64,000 nucleotides of DNA from Myxococcaceae bacterium. Lineage in GTDB: Bacteria; Myxococcota; Myxococcia; Myxococcales; Myxococcaceae. The stretch is taken from contig JAIBBQ010000006.1 of assembly GCA_019694595.1 (NCBI GenBank), forward strand, positions 1-64,000. Direction: 5' to 3'. Position numbers and translations under genes: made by a program. The first letter of the stretch is position 1; every line of letters starts with the position of its first letter. Shown here piece by piece: positions 34,633 through 43,844 of the stretch. Below the pieces are notes generated by a model. That model was not told where the DNA came from and made no database searches. It saw nothing but the letters and a program-made list of their open reading frames with translations.

Positions 34633-36123
34633 TCACTCCGGGATGCAGGCCACCGGGTGCAGGCGGGAGTCGACGGAGCTCAGCGCGCAGCCCGCGAGCC
34701 AGCCCTGGTCGTTGACGTCGTAGAAGTCGTAGGCGTGGAGGCCGGCGTCGAGGTCCTGACAGAAGTCGGGGTCGGTGATGTCGGAGCTCACCACGCCGTG
34801 GCCGAAGCGGCCGAGCACGTACATGCGACTCACGGGGCTGAAGCGGACCGGCATCTTGGTGAGCGTCTCGGTCCCCGGGATGGGGTCGATCAGCGTACCG
34901 GCCGAGTCGAGCTGGCACTTTCGAACGCCGTCGCAGAGCCCGAGCGCCGCGTACTGCACCGCGGTGCCCGTCATGTGCCGGACCTCGAGCCCACCATCGA
35001 GCGCATACGGCACCGGCGAGCCATTCACCCAGTGCACCTGGGTGGAGACGTTGTTGAGGGTGCAGGCCCCGTAGAGGTTGCCGGTACTCACCCCGGCGGC
35101 GACGAGGCAGTTCTCGGTGGGGTCGGTGGTGAGCCCTGCGAGGGTCACCGCGGTGCTCGACGTGGGGAGCCAGTAGGCCGCCACGCTGTGCGGCTGCGGC
35201 GTGCTCAGGTTGACCTGACCGAGCGCGATGCCCGCGCGGGTGACGTCGTAGACCATCGCCGGCTCGCCCATCGGCCCGGTGAGGACCTCGAGCGCGCTCT
35301 GCAATCGCATCGCGCCCGAGGTGCTGTCCTGGAAGACCACGGTCCGGTCGAAGTCGTAGGCCTGGAAGATGGAGTACCAGTTGGCGGTGGTCGCGTAGAT
35401 CTCGGGCGTCGACGCCGTGGCCAGCGTGGTGCGGAAGAGCAGCCCCTGGTTCGGCACGATGGTGCCCAGCCACCCGCTCACCACGCCGGCATCGGTGATG
35501 CCGAGCGCGCAGCCGAGGGTGCCCGCGTCTCCGATCTGGATGAGCCGGTACCGCAGCGGGTGGCCTGCGTCGCTCCCGGCGTCGCCCGGGCCCGCGTCGC
35601 CTGGCCCAGCATCGGGCTTCCCGGCGTCAGGCTTGCCGCCATCGGCGCCTCCGTCCTCGTCGGGAGGCTGCTGCATCGACGCGTCCATTCCGCCGTCGAC
35701 GCCGGCATCGATGCGGTGGAGCAGCGCGGTGTAGACGACCTTGCCCACGACGCTCTTGGCGATGATGGCGCGGGCGGTGGGGTCCGGGAACTGGTCGTCG
35801 GAGAGCGCGTACGGGGTGATGCTCTGGAGCCCGTAGGAGTTCTCGTCGGCCGGCTTCACCAGGCCCGTCCAGCGGTCGAAGACCCAGCCCTCTGCCGGGA
35901 AGATGGTCAGCCTGGCCTGCGTGGGGACGCTGCCGCAATCTTTCGGGCAGGCCATGGCGGTGCAATCGACGGAGCAGGTGCTCGCCATGCCATCCGTTGG
36001 CGCCACCTCCACGGTCCCCGACCCGTTGAGCTGCACCTCATCCCGATATGGAGTGCTCGGAATCTCGGAGCACATGCCGCAGCTGAAGCTGAACGCCACC
36101 ACCCCCACCCACAGGAAGCGCAT
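34633..36123 (-). CDS. Large Asp-rich-linker lipoprotein, function unknown
   Basis: 496 residues from ATG 36123. Signal with a Cys-containing lipobox region (FSFSCGMCS, Cys about 15). Residues about 30-130 hold a Cys-rich stretch (CSVDCTAMACPKDC) and a FPAEGWVFDRWTG motif found in bacterial repeat (Listeria-Bacteroides-type) domains. An Asp-Ala-Gly/Pro-Asp linker (about 150-180) precedes a C-terminal region of short beta-strand repeats, with Trp-Gly and Tyr-rich turns, resembling the extracellular repeat proteins of Myxococcota that lack a known name. Anchored to the outer membrane, by inference. Confidence 0.7.
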   Translation of the reverse strand: MRFLWVGVVAFSFSCGMCSEIPSTPYRDEVQLNGSGTVEVAPTDGMASTCSVDCTAMACPKDCGSVPTQARLTIFPAEGWVFDRWTGLVKPADENSYGLQSITPYALSDDQFPDPTARAIIAKSVVGKVVYTALLHRIDAGVDGGMDASMQQPPDEDGGADGGKPDAGKPDAGPGDAGPGDAGSDAGHPLRYRLIQIGDAGTLGCALGITDAGVVSGWLGTIVPNQGLLFRTTLATASTPEIYATTANWYSIFQAYDFDRTVVFQDSTSGAMRLQSALEVLTGPMGEPAMVYDVTRAGIALGQVNLSTPQPHSVAAYWLPTSSTAVTLAGLTTDPTENCLVAAGVSTGNLYGACTLNNVSTQVHWVNGSPVPYALDGGLEVRHMTGTAVQYAALGLCDGVRKCQLDSAGTLIDPIPGTETLTKMPVRFSPVSRMYVLGRFGHGVVSSDITDPDFCQDLDAGLHAYDFYDVNDQGWLAGCALSSVDSRLHPVACIPE

Positions 36124-36184
36124 GGGGTGTTTCTGGAGCGCCGTGGCCCTGGAGAACAGCGATTCCGGACCCAGGTGGCGCCGC

Positions 36185-37972
36185 TCAGGGAGGCGCTGCC
36201 CGCAGCTCCGCCGAGCGCACCTGGCAGCGCTCCCACATCTGCACGAAGGCCTCGGCCGAGTCGTAGAGCGCATCCATCGCGGAATCGGGCACGCCGACGG
36301 TGCGCAGGTCCTCGAGGAAGTCCGGCAGCAACCCGAAGTGCGCCAGCCCGTCGACGTTGTAGTCGAACGGTCCCGCCTGGCGACCCGGCAGCTGGACCCG
36401 CGTGAGCGGCTGCTGCAGGAAATACGAGAGCCGCGCCAGGTCGTCGTAGTGGAGCGCGTCGGCGGCGTTCCCCACGGGCTTCGGCGCGAGGAAGCCGTAA
36501 CGGGGCCCCGGTTGTCCGGCGAGCCCGTTGAAGTCGGTGCCGAGCGCCACGCCCCCACCCTTCTGCGCCACGCGATCGGCGGCATAGAGAAACGCCTGCG
36601 CGTAGGTCTTCGAGGTCCCGGTGGCGTCGTTGGGGACGTTCCCGAACTTCTTGAGGATGTGCTGGTTGGTGATCGGCGCCACCAGGCCGCCCTGCGCGAG
36701 GATGGCGTCGACCTGCTCGGGCGTCTTCATGCCCTCGTGACACAGGCAGCTGTTGTCCGTGGTGTCTCGCGGCATCAGGCCGAGCGCGCGGAACGAGCTG
36801 TGCGAGGAGATGAACGGATACCTCGCCGAGGTCGACAGCGAGAGCGCGTCGTCGGTGGCCGCCGACGACATGTGATCGACGTCGATGATGAAGCCGCGGC
36901 GCATCGCGCGCTGCAGGAACGCCCGGCCGACCGCGGTGAGCCCCCGGGTGTTGGCATGGCCGGCGGCCGGATCGTCGGGCGGAGGGATGGTCCGCGGCGG
37001 GAGCCGGAGGATCAGCGCGCGGATGAGCTCGAAGCGCGTGGGGTCGACGCCGAGACGAAAACCCAGGGAGCGGTCCTCGTCGAGCGTGAAGTACTCGCCG
37101 CGGAGCCAGCAGTTCAGCAGGTCGAAGTAGTCGTTGTAGACGGCCGCGCCCCCGAGCGCGTTGTCGGCGACGTGCACGGGCGTCATCATCGACACGCCGA
37201 AGTGCTGGAGCACGTCGAGCACGCGGTCGATCTCGGACTCGAGGAAGGGGCGCTCGCGCAGGCTCTGCGTGGGCACCGAGGGCAGCGACGACGGGTGCGC
37301 CAGCGGAGGCCGGTGCTCGGTCGGCTCGTCGTTCGCCACGTGGCGGGCGAGCGACTCGATGGTGTCCATCTCGATGCCGATGACGATCGCCAGCTTCCCT
37401 TCGCCGACGATGCGGCGCGCGTCCTGGGGCGAGGAGGCGATCTCCATCCACGGCGGGTCGCCGGGCGCGACCCGGGCGTTGGCGAAGGTCACCAGCTCGC
37501 GCAGCTCGTGGACCTGCGACTCGAGCATGTTGAAGTCGGAGAACCGCACCGCACCGCTCTCGCGCGCGAGCATCTCGTTGTTGACCATGTGCGCGCAGAG
37601 CAACCGCAGGCCGTGGCGCCAGGCCCGGTGGATCCAGTCGACGTGCATCTGCTGGTGGTACAGCGTGTCGAAGACCGGCCAGTCGGCGAAGGTCGGCGCG
37701 CCGCACGCGCCGTGCGAGCGCTCGGACAGCATGCGGATGACCGAGCCCAGGAGCGCCCCCTCGTGGCCGAAGTGCGCGTGGGGTTGACCCACCGTCTCGC
37801 AGTTGGCCAGGGCCGCGTTGATGCCGTCGGGGTGGAAGGCGGCCCCCGCGAGGACGCGCCCGCCGAAGGCGCGGTGGGCGACGGGGTGGGCGTGGAGGTC
37901 GGCGAAACCGCGAAGGCCAGGCATGCGGGGGCTCCCGGAGGCGAGTTCTCGCACGGTTTGGGCAGGCCGCAT
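36185..37972 (-). CDS. Membrane dipeptidase (M19)-like metal hydrolase, long form
   Basis: 595 residues, longer than the roughly 320-400 of typical M19 members. Family blocks are present: DLHAHP near residue 25, the bridging Glu in IGIEMDTI (about 200), IDVDHMS (about 365) and SHSS (about 385) for the His ligands, and GTDFNG near 460. In place of the family H-x-D near the start there is H-A-H, so the metal site may differ. No signal peptide; M19 enzymes act on dipeptides, but a general amidohydrolase is also possible. Two start codons are possible (37972 or 37924); the earlier one is used. Confidence 0.75.
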   Translation of the reverse strand: MRPAQTVRELASGSPRMPGLRGFADLHAHPVAHRAFGGRVLAGAAFHPDGINAALANCETVGQPHAHFGHEGALLGSVIRMLSERSHGACGAPTFADWPVFDTLYHQQMHVDWIHRAWRHGLRLLCAHMVNNEMLARESGAVRFSDFNMLESQVHELRELVTFANARVAPGDPPWMEIASSPQDARRIVGEGKLAIVIGIEMDTIESLARHVANDEPTEHRPPLAHPSSLPSVPTQSLRERPFLESEIDRVLDVLQHFGVSMMTPVHVADNALGGAAVYNDYFDLLNCWLRGEYFTLDEDRSLGFRLGVDPTRFELIRALILRLPPRTIPPPDDPAAGHANTRGLTAVGRAFLQRAMRRGFIIDVDHMSSAATDDALSLSTSARYPFISSHSSFRALGLMPRDTTDNSCLCHEGMKTPEQVDAILAQGGLVAPITNQHILKKFGNVPNDATGTSKTYAQAFLYAADRVAQKGGGVALGTDFNGLAGQPGPRYGFLAPKPVGNAADALHYDDLARLSYFLQQPLTRVQLPGRQAGPFDYNVDGLAHFGLLPDFLEDLRTVGVPDSAMDALYDSAEAFVQMWERCQVRSAELRAAPP

Positions 37973-38101
37973 GGGCCCACGTCATTTCAGCCACTTGGCG
38001 TGCCAAGCGCCCGCTCGAGCGAGGCGAGTTCACCACAGGACTGTAAGAAAACTGACGTCGATGGCGCTCACCGCACCGGTGCTTCATGCTGACAACTGTT
38101 C

Positions 38102-39154
38102 ATGTCCCGGATCGACAAGCGCGCGGCAACCCAGGCTCACTCCACCAGGTCGACTTCCACCAGGGCGCCCTCGAAGGCAGCGACCGGGGCCCAGTCGTTC
38201 TTCAGCGATGGGATGGGGACCAGCCAGGACGCCGCCCGTCGGACCGCTGCGCAGCACGCCGTGGGCGCCACGTCGAGGCAGGGGCAGGACGTCGCGGTGG
38301 CGTTCGAGGCGAAGATCGCCCAGCTCCAGCGCGCCATCGCCAACGACACGCCCGGCGCCCGCGAGGAACTGGCCAACGTCATCCGCGACCGCGACGGCGT
38401 GGCCGCGGCCATCGCCGACATCGAGAAGAAGCTGGCCGCCAACGAAGACCCGGCGACGTGGGCGAACGTGACCCCGAAGAGCCGGGCGCGCGCCGAGCAG
38501 GCGGACACCCGCGCGCAGCTGCAGAAGCAGCTCCAGGACCTGAAGGTGTTCGGCCTCAAGGTGGCGAAGATGAACCCCACCGAGCGGCAGAACCTGCAGA
38601 ACTTCTTCCGCCTCGCGAAGGAAGACCCGGAAGCCTTCAAGCGCTTCGTCGAAGGCAACAAGCCCGGCGCGCAGCCCGCGCCCGCCCCGACGCAGGGGCC
38701 CGCGCCGGTGAACACCACCCCGACCGGTGCGCCGGCGAACATCCAGGCGGCGATCGACTTCGGCCTCACGCAGCTCGGCGCGCCGTACGTCGGTGGCGCC
38801 AGCCCGTACCGCTTCGGCACGCCGGGCGACGGGCGCACGTACCAGATGGAAGGCCAGCACGCGTACGTCTCGCCCAAGGGCGTCATCGGCTACGACTGCT
38901 CGGGCCTGATGGTGACCATGCTCAAGAAGGCGGGCATCGACCTCAGCGGCATGGCGAGCAGCCGCGGGATGCTCAAGCTCCCCGAGGTGCCGAAGGACCA
39001 GCTGCAGCCCGGCGACCTGCTGGTGAAGAACGGCCACGTCGCGATGTACATCGGCAACGGTCAGATGATCGAGTCGGTGCCCGGCGGCGTGCGCGTCGCT
39101 CCGGCGAGCAAGTACATCTACGATCCGGCGTACAGCGGGCGGCACCCGGGCTGA
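38102..39154 (+). CDS. NlpC/P60-family cysteine peptidase
   Basis: 350 residues. The N-terminal half is helical and low-complexity with no signal peptide found by eye, then an Ala/Pro linker, and a C-terminal NlpC/P60 domain (about 220-345). Catalytic Cys266 lies in YDCSGLM and the His312 in NGHVAMYIG; a third polar residue follows. NlpC/P60 enzymes cleave D-glutamyl-meso-diaminopimelate links in peptidoglycan. The route of export is unclear because no signal is visible; a type VI or other effector is possible, as some are leaderless. Divergent from the M19 gene. Confidence 0.82.
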   Translation: MSRIDKRAATQAHSTRSTSTRAPSKAATGAQSFFSDGMGTSQDAARRTAAQHAVGATSRQGQDVAVAFEAKIAQLQRAIANDTPGAREELANVIRDRDGVAAAIADIEKKLAANEDPATWANVTPKSRARAEQADTRAQLQKQLQDLKVFGLKVAKMNPTERQNLQNFFRLAKEDPEAFKRFVEGNKPGAQPAPAPTQGPAPVNTTPTGAPANIQAAIDFGLTQLGAPYVGGASPYRFGTPGDGRTYQMEGQHAYVSPKGVIGYDCSGLMVTMLKKAGIDLSGMASSRGMLKLPEVPKDQLQPGDLLVKNGHVAMYIGNGQMIESVPGGVRVAPASKYIYDPAYSGRHPG

Positions 39155-39202
39155 GGGCCTCCGGGTCGACGCCCCTGGAGCGGTGCGGCTATACGCCGGG
39201 TC

Positions 39203-41149
39203 ATGAACCGACGCTGCGCTGCGCTCGTCTTGCTCCACCTCTCCGCCTGTCAGTGCGGCGGCCCCGTGTCGAGCGACTCGCCTCGCGTGGTGACCATCTC
39301 GCCCGCGGCGGGAGCGACCGGGGTGACGGCCTCGACCCGCGTCGAAGTGTTGTTCTCGCGCGCGATGCGCGAGGCGTCGGTGTCGTTGACGCCGGACACC
39401 TCGCTCACCCAGCAGCTCGACGACACCCAGACGCAGCTGACCGCATCGCCGGTCGCGAACCTCGCCAGCGACACCACCTTCACCGTGCGGGTGAGCGGAA
39501 AGGACCTGAGCGGCCACGACCTCGGTGGAGACACGGTCTTCACCTTCACGACCGCCGCCGCCGCGCCCGCCGACACCACTGCGCCGCAGCTGCTCCGCTC
39601 GAGCCCCACCGCTTCGGCCACGTCGGTCGCCCTCGACGCCGGCCTCAGCCTCGAGCTGTCCGAAGAGATGAGCCTCGACGGCTTCGACGTCGCCTTCGCT
39701 CCGCCCTGGGAGACCGGGCCCGCGGTGTGGAACGACGCGCACACCACGGTGCGCTTCGAGGGAGTTCAGCCCTTCGCCGCGGGCACCACCTACCAGGTGG
39801 GCCTCACCGGACGGGACCTCGCCGGCAACCCGCTCGGGGCGACCAGTGTCGGCTTCACCACGGTCGTGCCGTCCGACACCGAGGCGCCGACCGTGACGGC
39901 GTTTTCGCCCGCGGCGACCTCGACCGCGGTGAGCACGTCGGTGGTGCCGTCGGTCACCTTCTCGGAACCGATGCAGGCCTCGGCGGCGGCGGCGTTCTCG
40001 ATCTCGCCCACCGTGCCGTGCGTGATGAGCTTCGACCCCACCGGCACCATCCTGCGCTGCGTGCACCCCTCGCAGCCGAACCTGGCAGGCAACACCACCT
40101 ACACGCTGGCCGTGTCGACCGCCGCGCGCGACCTGGCCGGGAACCCGCTGGCCGCGCCGGCCGTCGCGACCTTCACCACCAGCGCGGCGCCGGACATCAC
40201 CGCGCCCACGGTCGTCGACGCGACACCGGCGATGAACTCGACGGTGAAGGCGTGCTCCGACCTCACCCTGACGTTCTCCGAACCGATGGACAAGACGTCG
40301 GTGCAGTCGGCCTTCAGCGTCACCCCGGCCCGCGTGGGCACCTTCAGCTGGCAGGCCGACGGCGGGCCGCGCGTCACCTTCAACCCGAGCAGCGACTTCG
40401 ACGCTGGCGTCACCGTCACCTTCGGAGTCTCGACCGCCGCGACCGACCTGTCGGGCAACGCGCTGGGCCCGACTTCGTTCAGCCGCAGCTTTCGTACCTA
40501 TCGCCTCGGCACCGCCGTCGTCGGAGGCAGCGCGCAAGATGGCCAGCTCTCGTACTTCAACGACGGTGGCTACGCCGCCTCGCACTCCACGGTCGGCGAG
40601 GTGGGCGATGACTACGTCGGCATCGGAGGGCTCACCCACTTGCGGCGCCGTACCGCGATGCACTTCGACTTGAGCGCGCTCCCTCCTCCACCGGCGTTCA
40701 TCAAGTCGGCGCGCCTCACCATGTTTCAAATTGGCGGTTCGACCGCGAATGCGTTTCTCACCCTGGGCAATGTGCTCCTGGAGAACGTGCCGTACGCCAC
40801 CTTGAGCCCGGCGGTGTGGACGCAGGCGACCAGCCCCGCGCCGGCCTGGTGCAGCACCTGCCTGTGCCTCAGTCACGCGCCGTATCCGAGCCATGTGCTC
40901 AGCAGCTCGAGGCCTCCCGGCTGGCGCTCGGTCGACGTCACCGACGAAGTGCAGGCGGGCCTCGCCGACCGGCGGGTGAGTTTTCGGCTCAGGTTCTCGC
41001 TCGCCGACGGCAACGGCGACTTCACCGACGAGTACGTCTCGTACGCCCTCTCGTCGTGGGTGCCCGACTCGACCACCGCCAAGGACTGCAACGTCAACGG
41101 CCACCCCGACTGCCGCCCTTTCTTGACGGTGGAGTACTACGCGCCCTGA
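39203..41149 (+). CDS. Ig-like repeat lipoprotein with DNRLRE-like C-terminal domain
   Basis: 648 residues. Lipobox near residue 16 (LSAC). Four tandem repeats of about 105 residues, each opening with a VxSxSPAxxAxxV motif and containing an F/LSE-x-M strand and a TTYxVxVS..xDLAGN close (SbsA Ig-like type, Big_5). The C-terminal about 200 residues (HFDLSALP..IKSARLTM..SVDVTDEVQAGL..FLTVEYYAP) resemble DNRLRE/CBM96 beta-sandwich domains used for carbohydrate binding. A surface adhesin or binding protein is inferred. Confidence 0.82.
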   Translation: MNRRCAALVLLHLSACQCGGPVSSDSPRVVTISPAAGATGVTASTRVEVLFSRAMREASVSLTPDTSLTQQLDDTQTQLTASPVANLASDTTFTVRVSGKDLSGHDLGGDTVFTFTTAAAAPADTTAPQLLRSSPTASATSVALDAGLSLELSEEMSLDGFDVAFAPPWETGPAVWNDAHTTVRFEGVQPFAAGTTYQVGLTGRDLAGNPLGATSVGFTTVVPSDTEAPTVTAFSPAATSTAVSTSVVPSVTFSEPMQASAAAAFSISPTVPCVMSFDPTGTILRCVHPSQPNLAGNTTYTLAVSTAARDLAGNPLAAPAVATFTTSAAPDITAPTVVDATPAMNSTVKACSDLTLTFSEPMDKTSVQSAFSVTPARVGTFSWQADGGPRVTFNPSSDFDAGVTVTFGVSTAATDLSGNALGPTSFSRSFRTYRLGTAVVGGSAQDGQLSYFNDGGYAASHSTVGEVGDDYVGIGGLTHLRRRTAMHFDLSALPPPPAFIKSARLTMFQIGGSTANAFLTLGNVLLENVPYATLSPAVWTQATSPAPAWCSTCLCLSHAPYPSHVLSSSRPPGWRSVDVTDEVQAGLADRRVSFRLRFSLADGNGDFTDEYVSYALSSWVPDSTTAKDCNVNGHPDCRPFLTVEYYAP

Positions 41150-41248
41150 GGGGCAGGGCCGCGGTGTTCTGAGCGCGCCCGCCTCCGATGCGGCGCAGCG
41201 AGGAGGAGGCCTAGAAACGGTACGTATACGGCGTTGGCCGTAACCATC

Positions 41249-42484
41249 TCACGCAGCGGGTTGGTACCCGGCCTTCGCTCGATTGCCTTTGCCCGTTCCA
41301 GGGTGAGGCGTGTGGACCCCAACAAGTTGTCGGAATCGTCGCGGGACGGCCTGTGGCTTCACGGCGACCGGAGGGCTTCCTCGGTCAGGTGGGATGAGCT
41401 TGGGGCTGACGCTCACCCGGCTCTCACCGAGCAGCTGGCGCCGAACCTCTCGCCCAATGACCTCTGCCAAGAGCGACGGCACCGCATTGCCGAGCTGCTT
41501 GTGCACCGAGGCGTGCTTGCCCGTGATGACGACATCGTCCGGAAAGGTCTGAAGCCGAGCAAGCTCGCGCATGCTCAGTCTGCGGTTGTTCCAGTGGAAG
41601 GGCCCAACAGCAGGGCCAGGCTGCGCCTGAATCGTCCAGGAGGGGCGGTTCTTCGCGAGCTTCAACAGGAACGTCCAGTAGCGCCGCCGCCAGCCAAAGA
41701 GAGGCAGGCCGCCTCCGCGCTCGGTGTGCCACAGGTAGTTCTGGCCCTCCGGGATCGTTGGCAACAGGTCCGCCCACTTGCCGCGCATGGCCAAGAGTTC
41801 CGCGTCGTCGGGCTCAGGCAGGTCTCCCAAGGCATCCCACGCCGTGCGAAGCGGCGGAAGCGACCTGACATCCAGGAGCATCGGTTGGTCGTCCACAGCG
41901 GCGAACCTCGCCTCCGGGAACTTGAATTTCGCGCCATCGCGAGCAGCTACCATGAAGAAGCGCTCACGAAGTTGCGGTACGCCGTAGTCGGCCGCGTTCA
42001 GGACCTGGAAGTGCGGGACGTAGTTGCTCCGCGTCTTCTTGTTGATGGCCGCAATGCGTCGGAGCAGAAGTTGAAGCCCTTCGTCCTTGCCGGAGAAGGC
42101 CAGTCCGCCAACGTTCTCGAGCACGAAGACCCGCGGCAGCGCTTCCTCGACGATGCGCAGGTATGCGCCGAGGGTGTCCGACCGGGGGTCATCGAGACGG
42201 GCGGAGTCACCTCGCGCCCAGTACCCTGCCTTCGAAAACGGTTGGCAGGGGGGGCCTCCGATCAGCAGGTCTGCCTCACGAGGCTTGAGCTTGCCGGTCG
42301 CGAGCAACTCGCTGGTGGGCACGTCGAAGACACTTCGCTCGATCACAGGCCAGGAACGATTGCGCCGGAGCGTCTCGCAGCAGTCATGGTCGAACTCCAA
42401 GGCGACCGCGGTCTCGAAGCCTGCCGCTTCGAACCCGTAGTCCATGCCGCCTGCGCCACTGAAGAGACTGATGAGCCTGCCCAT
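41249..42484 (-). CDS. DNA (cytosine-5-)-methyltransferase of a type II RM system
   Basis: 411 residues from ATG 42484. The C5-MTase motifs are in order: I (FSGAGGMDYGF, AdoMet), IV (GGPPCQPFS, catalytic Cys80), VI (ENVGGL), VIII (QLRERFF), then after a variable target-recognition region IX (MRELARLQTFPDD) and X (KQLGNAVP). The enzyme should methylate cytosine in a short site and so protect host DNA. The last about 50 residues after motif X are basic and not typical. It follows a PD-(D/E)xK gene by 32 bp on the same strand. Codon use is less GC-extreme than in neighbouring genes. Confidence 0.93.
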   Translation of the reverse strand: MGRLISLFSGAGGMDYGFEAAGFETAVALEFDHDCCETLRRNRSWPVIERSVFDVPTSELLATGKLKPREADLLIGGPPCQPFSKAGYWARGDSARLDDPRSDTLGAYLRIVEEALPRVFVLENVGGLAFSGKDEGLQLLLRRIAAINKKTRSNYVPHFQVLNAADYGVPQLRERFFMVAARDGAKFKFPEARFAAVDDQPMLLDVRSLPPLRTAWDALGDLPEPDDAELLAMRGKWADLLPTIPEGQNYLWHTERGGGLPLFGWRRRYWTFLLKLAKNRPSWTIQAQPGPAVGPFHWNNRRLSMRELARLQTFPDDVVITGKHASVHKQLGNAVPSLLAEVIGREVRRQLLGESRVSVSPKLIPPDRGSPPVAVKPQAVPRRFRQLVGVHTPHPGTGKGNRAKAGYQPAA

Positions 42485-42516
42485 GCGGCGGCTCCTAGCA
42501 CAGCGGTCTGACAGGG

Positions 42517-43695
42517 TCAGGAGGCGGCGACCCGAAGTACCTGCACGACGTCGGTGCTCCAGCGATCGTCGACCTTCACGTTGTTCGACAGCTTGCTTCG
42601 GCAACGCATGTGGCGGTCGAGCCTGCTCGGCACCACGTACTTGAACTCCCACTTCTCGCTGACGGCATGGAGACAGGCGGCAATGACGTCGAACTCCGAG
42701 GGCGCGTAGTAGCGCGAACACGGGTCGCTCTTCGATGCCCTGGTGCGCTGAAAGTCGACTCGAGCCAGCCCCTCTGCCGTCGTCTTCCTCAGAACGTTCT
42801 TGCACTCCACAGTGAGCAGGGAGCCTTCGAACTTGAGGCTGATGTCGGGGCCACCCTCTTCGTCCACACGAAGGCATTCGCTGACGCCCGGCACTCGCTC
42901 GAGTCGCTTCACGAGGTGGGACTCAGCGACCCAGCCACGCACCGCCATCTTGAGTCTGCGGGCACTCGCGATGAGGTCAAGAACACCCGACTCCGACATT
43001 TCAAACTCGGCGGCGAGCGCATGCAGGCGGTCGGACGAAACCGCCGGAACCACGGAGCCCCGCTTCACGGCAGTTGGCCATCTGCTGGGCTCGGCATCAT
43101 TCATCCGCTCAGCGAGCAACATGCGATGCCCCTGGTCCTCGCCGAGAGCCTCCCGCTCGAAGCGGACGTATCGAAGGAAGGAGTGGGCTGTTCCCCCGAC
43201 GAGTACCTCGACCGGCTTGTCATCATTTGCACGGTGGTCGCGCTCCCATGAGTGCCAGCCGTGACGAAGAATCTGAGCGACCTCTTCCTCCTTGTACTCG
43301 ATGGAGATGAAGAACTTCGTCGGGCTGTGAAGGACCGGATCGGCGCCCACGAAGATGCCCCGCTCGGGGTCGATGCCGCAGAAGAGCGTGGTGTAGAGCA
43401 GGTATGGGTCCTGCCAGATATTGTGGAGCCTTCGATCGTCTGGCCCGTACTTCACCTGGAACCGGTGCTCGTCGTCGGGACGATTCTTGGTGAGCCGGGA
43501 GTTCGCGAAGAAGGCGTACACCACGATACCCATGCGCTCCGACGTCGGAGTCTCGAAGGTGATCCTGAAGGGGGCCCGGCTCGGTTCGCTGGCTTGGAGG
43601 ATGCGGCATCCGCTGGCCACCAGCCCCTCAAGGATGAACCGAAGCAACGGCTCCTTGTCACTCTTGCTCACGGAGTATTCGCGGAACTCGGCCAT
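42517..43695 (-). CDS. PD-(D/E)xK type II restriction endonuclease
   Basis: 392 residues. The nuclease core is Pro283-Asp284 (GGPD) with Glu297-Cys-Lys299 after 13 residues, the spacing of a PD-(D/E)xK catalytic site. The N-terminal about 220 residues are probably the DNA recognition part, and a helical stretch at about 215-265 may bind DNA. It lies directly before the C5-MTase, so they form a restriction-modification pair, by context. I do not recognise the specific target family. The recognition sequence cannot be predicted. Confidence 0.85.
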   Translation of the reverse strand: MAEFREYSVSKSDKEPLLRFILEGLVASGCRILQASEPSRAPFRITFETPTSERMGIVVYAFFANSRLTKNRPDDEHRFQVKYGPDDRRLHNIWQDPYLLYTTLFCGIDPERGIFVGADPVLHSPTKFFISIEYKEEEVAQILRHGWHSWERDHRANDDKPVEVLVGGTAHSFLRYVRFEREALGEDQGHRMLLAERMNDAEPSRWPTAVKRGSVVPAVSSDRLHALAAEFEMSESGVLDLIASARRLKMAVRGWVAESHLVKRLERVPGVSECLRVDEEGGPDISLKFEGSLLTVECKNVLRKTTAEGLARVDFQRTRASKSDPCSRYYAPSEFDVIAACLHAVSEKWEFKYVVPSRLDRHMRCRSKLSNNVKVDDRWSTDVVQVLRVAAS

Positions 43696-43844
43696 GGGCA
43701 GCGACCCTACGGAGCAGACCTTCCGCCGTCGACGAACAATTTGAGCGACTGGGCTGCGAGGCGGGCTCTACGAATGCCTCATGAGCGCTACGCGGCCGAC
43801 ATGCGCAACGTTTCCAAGACAGCGGTGAGCGAGTCCACCCGAGT

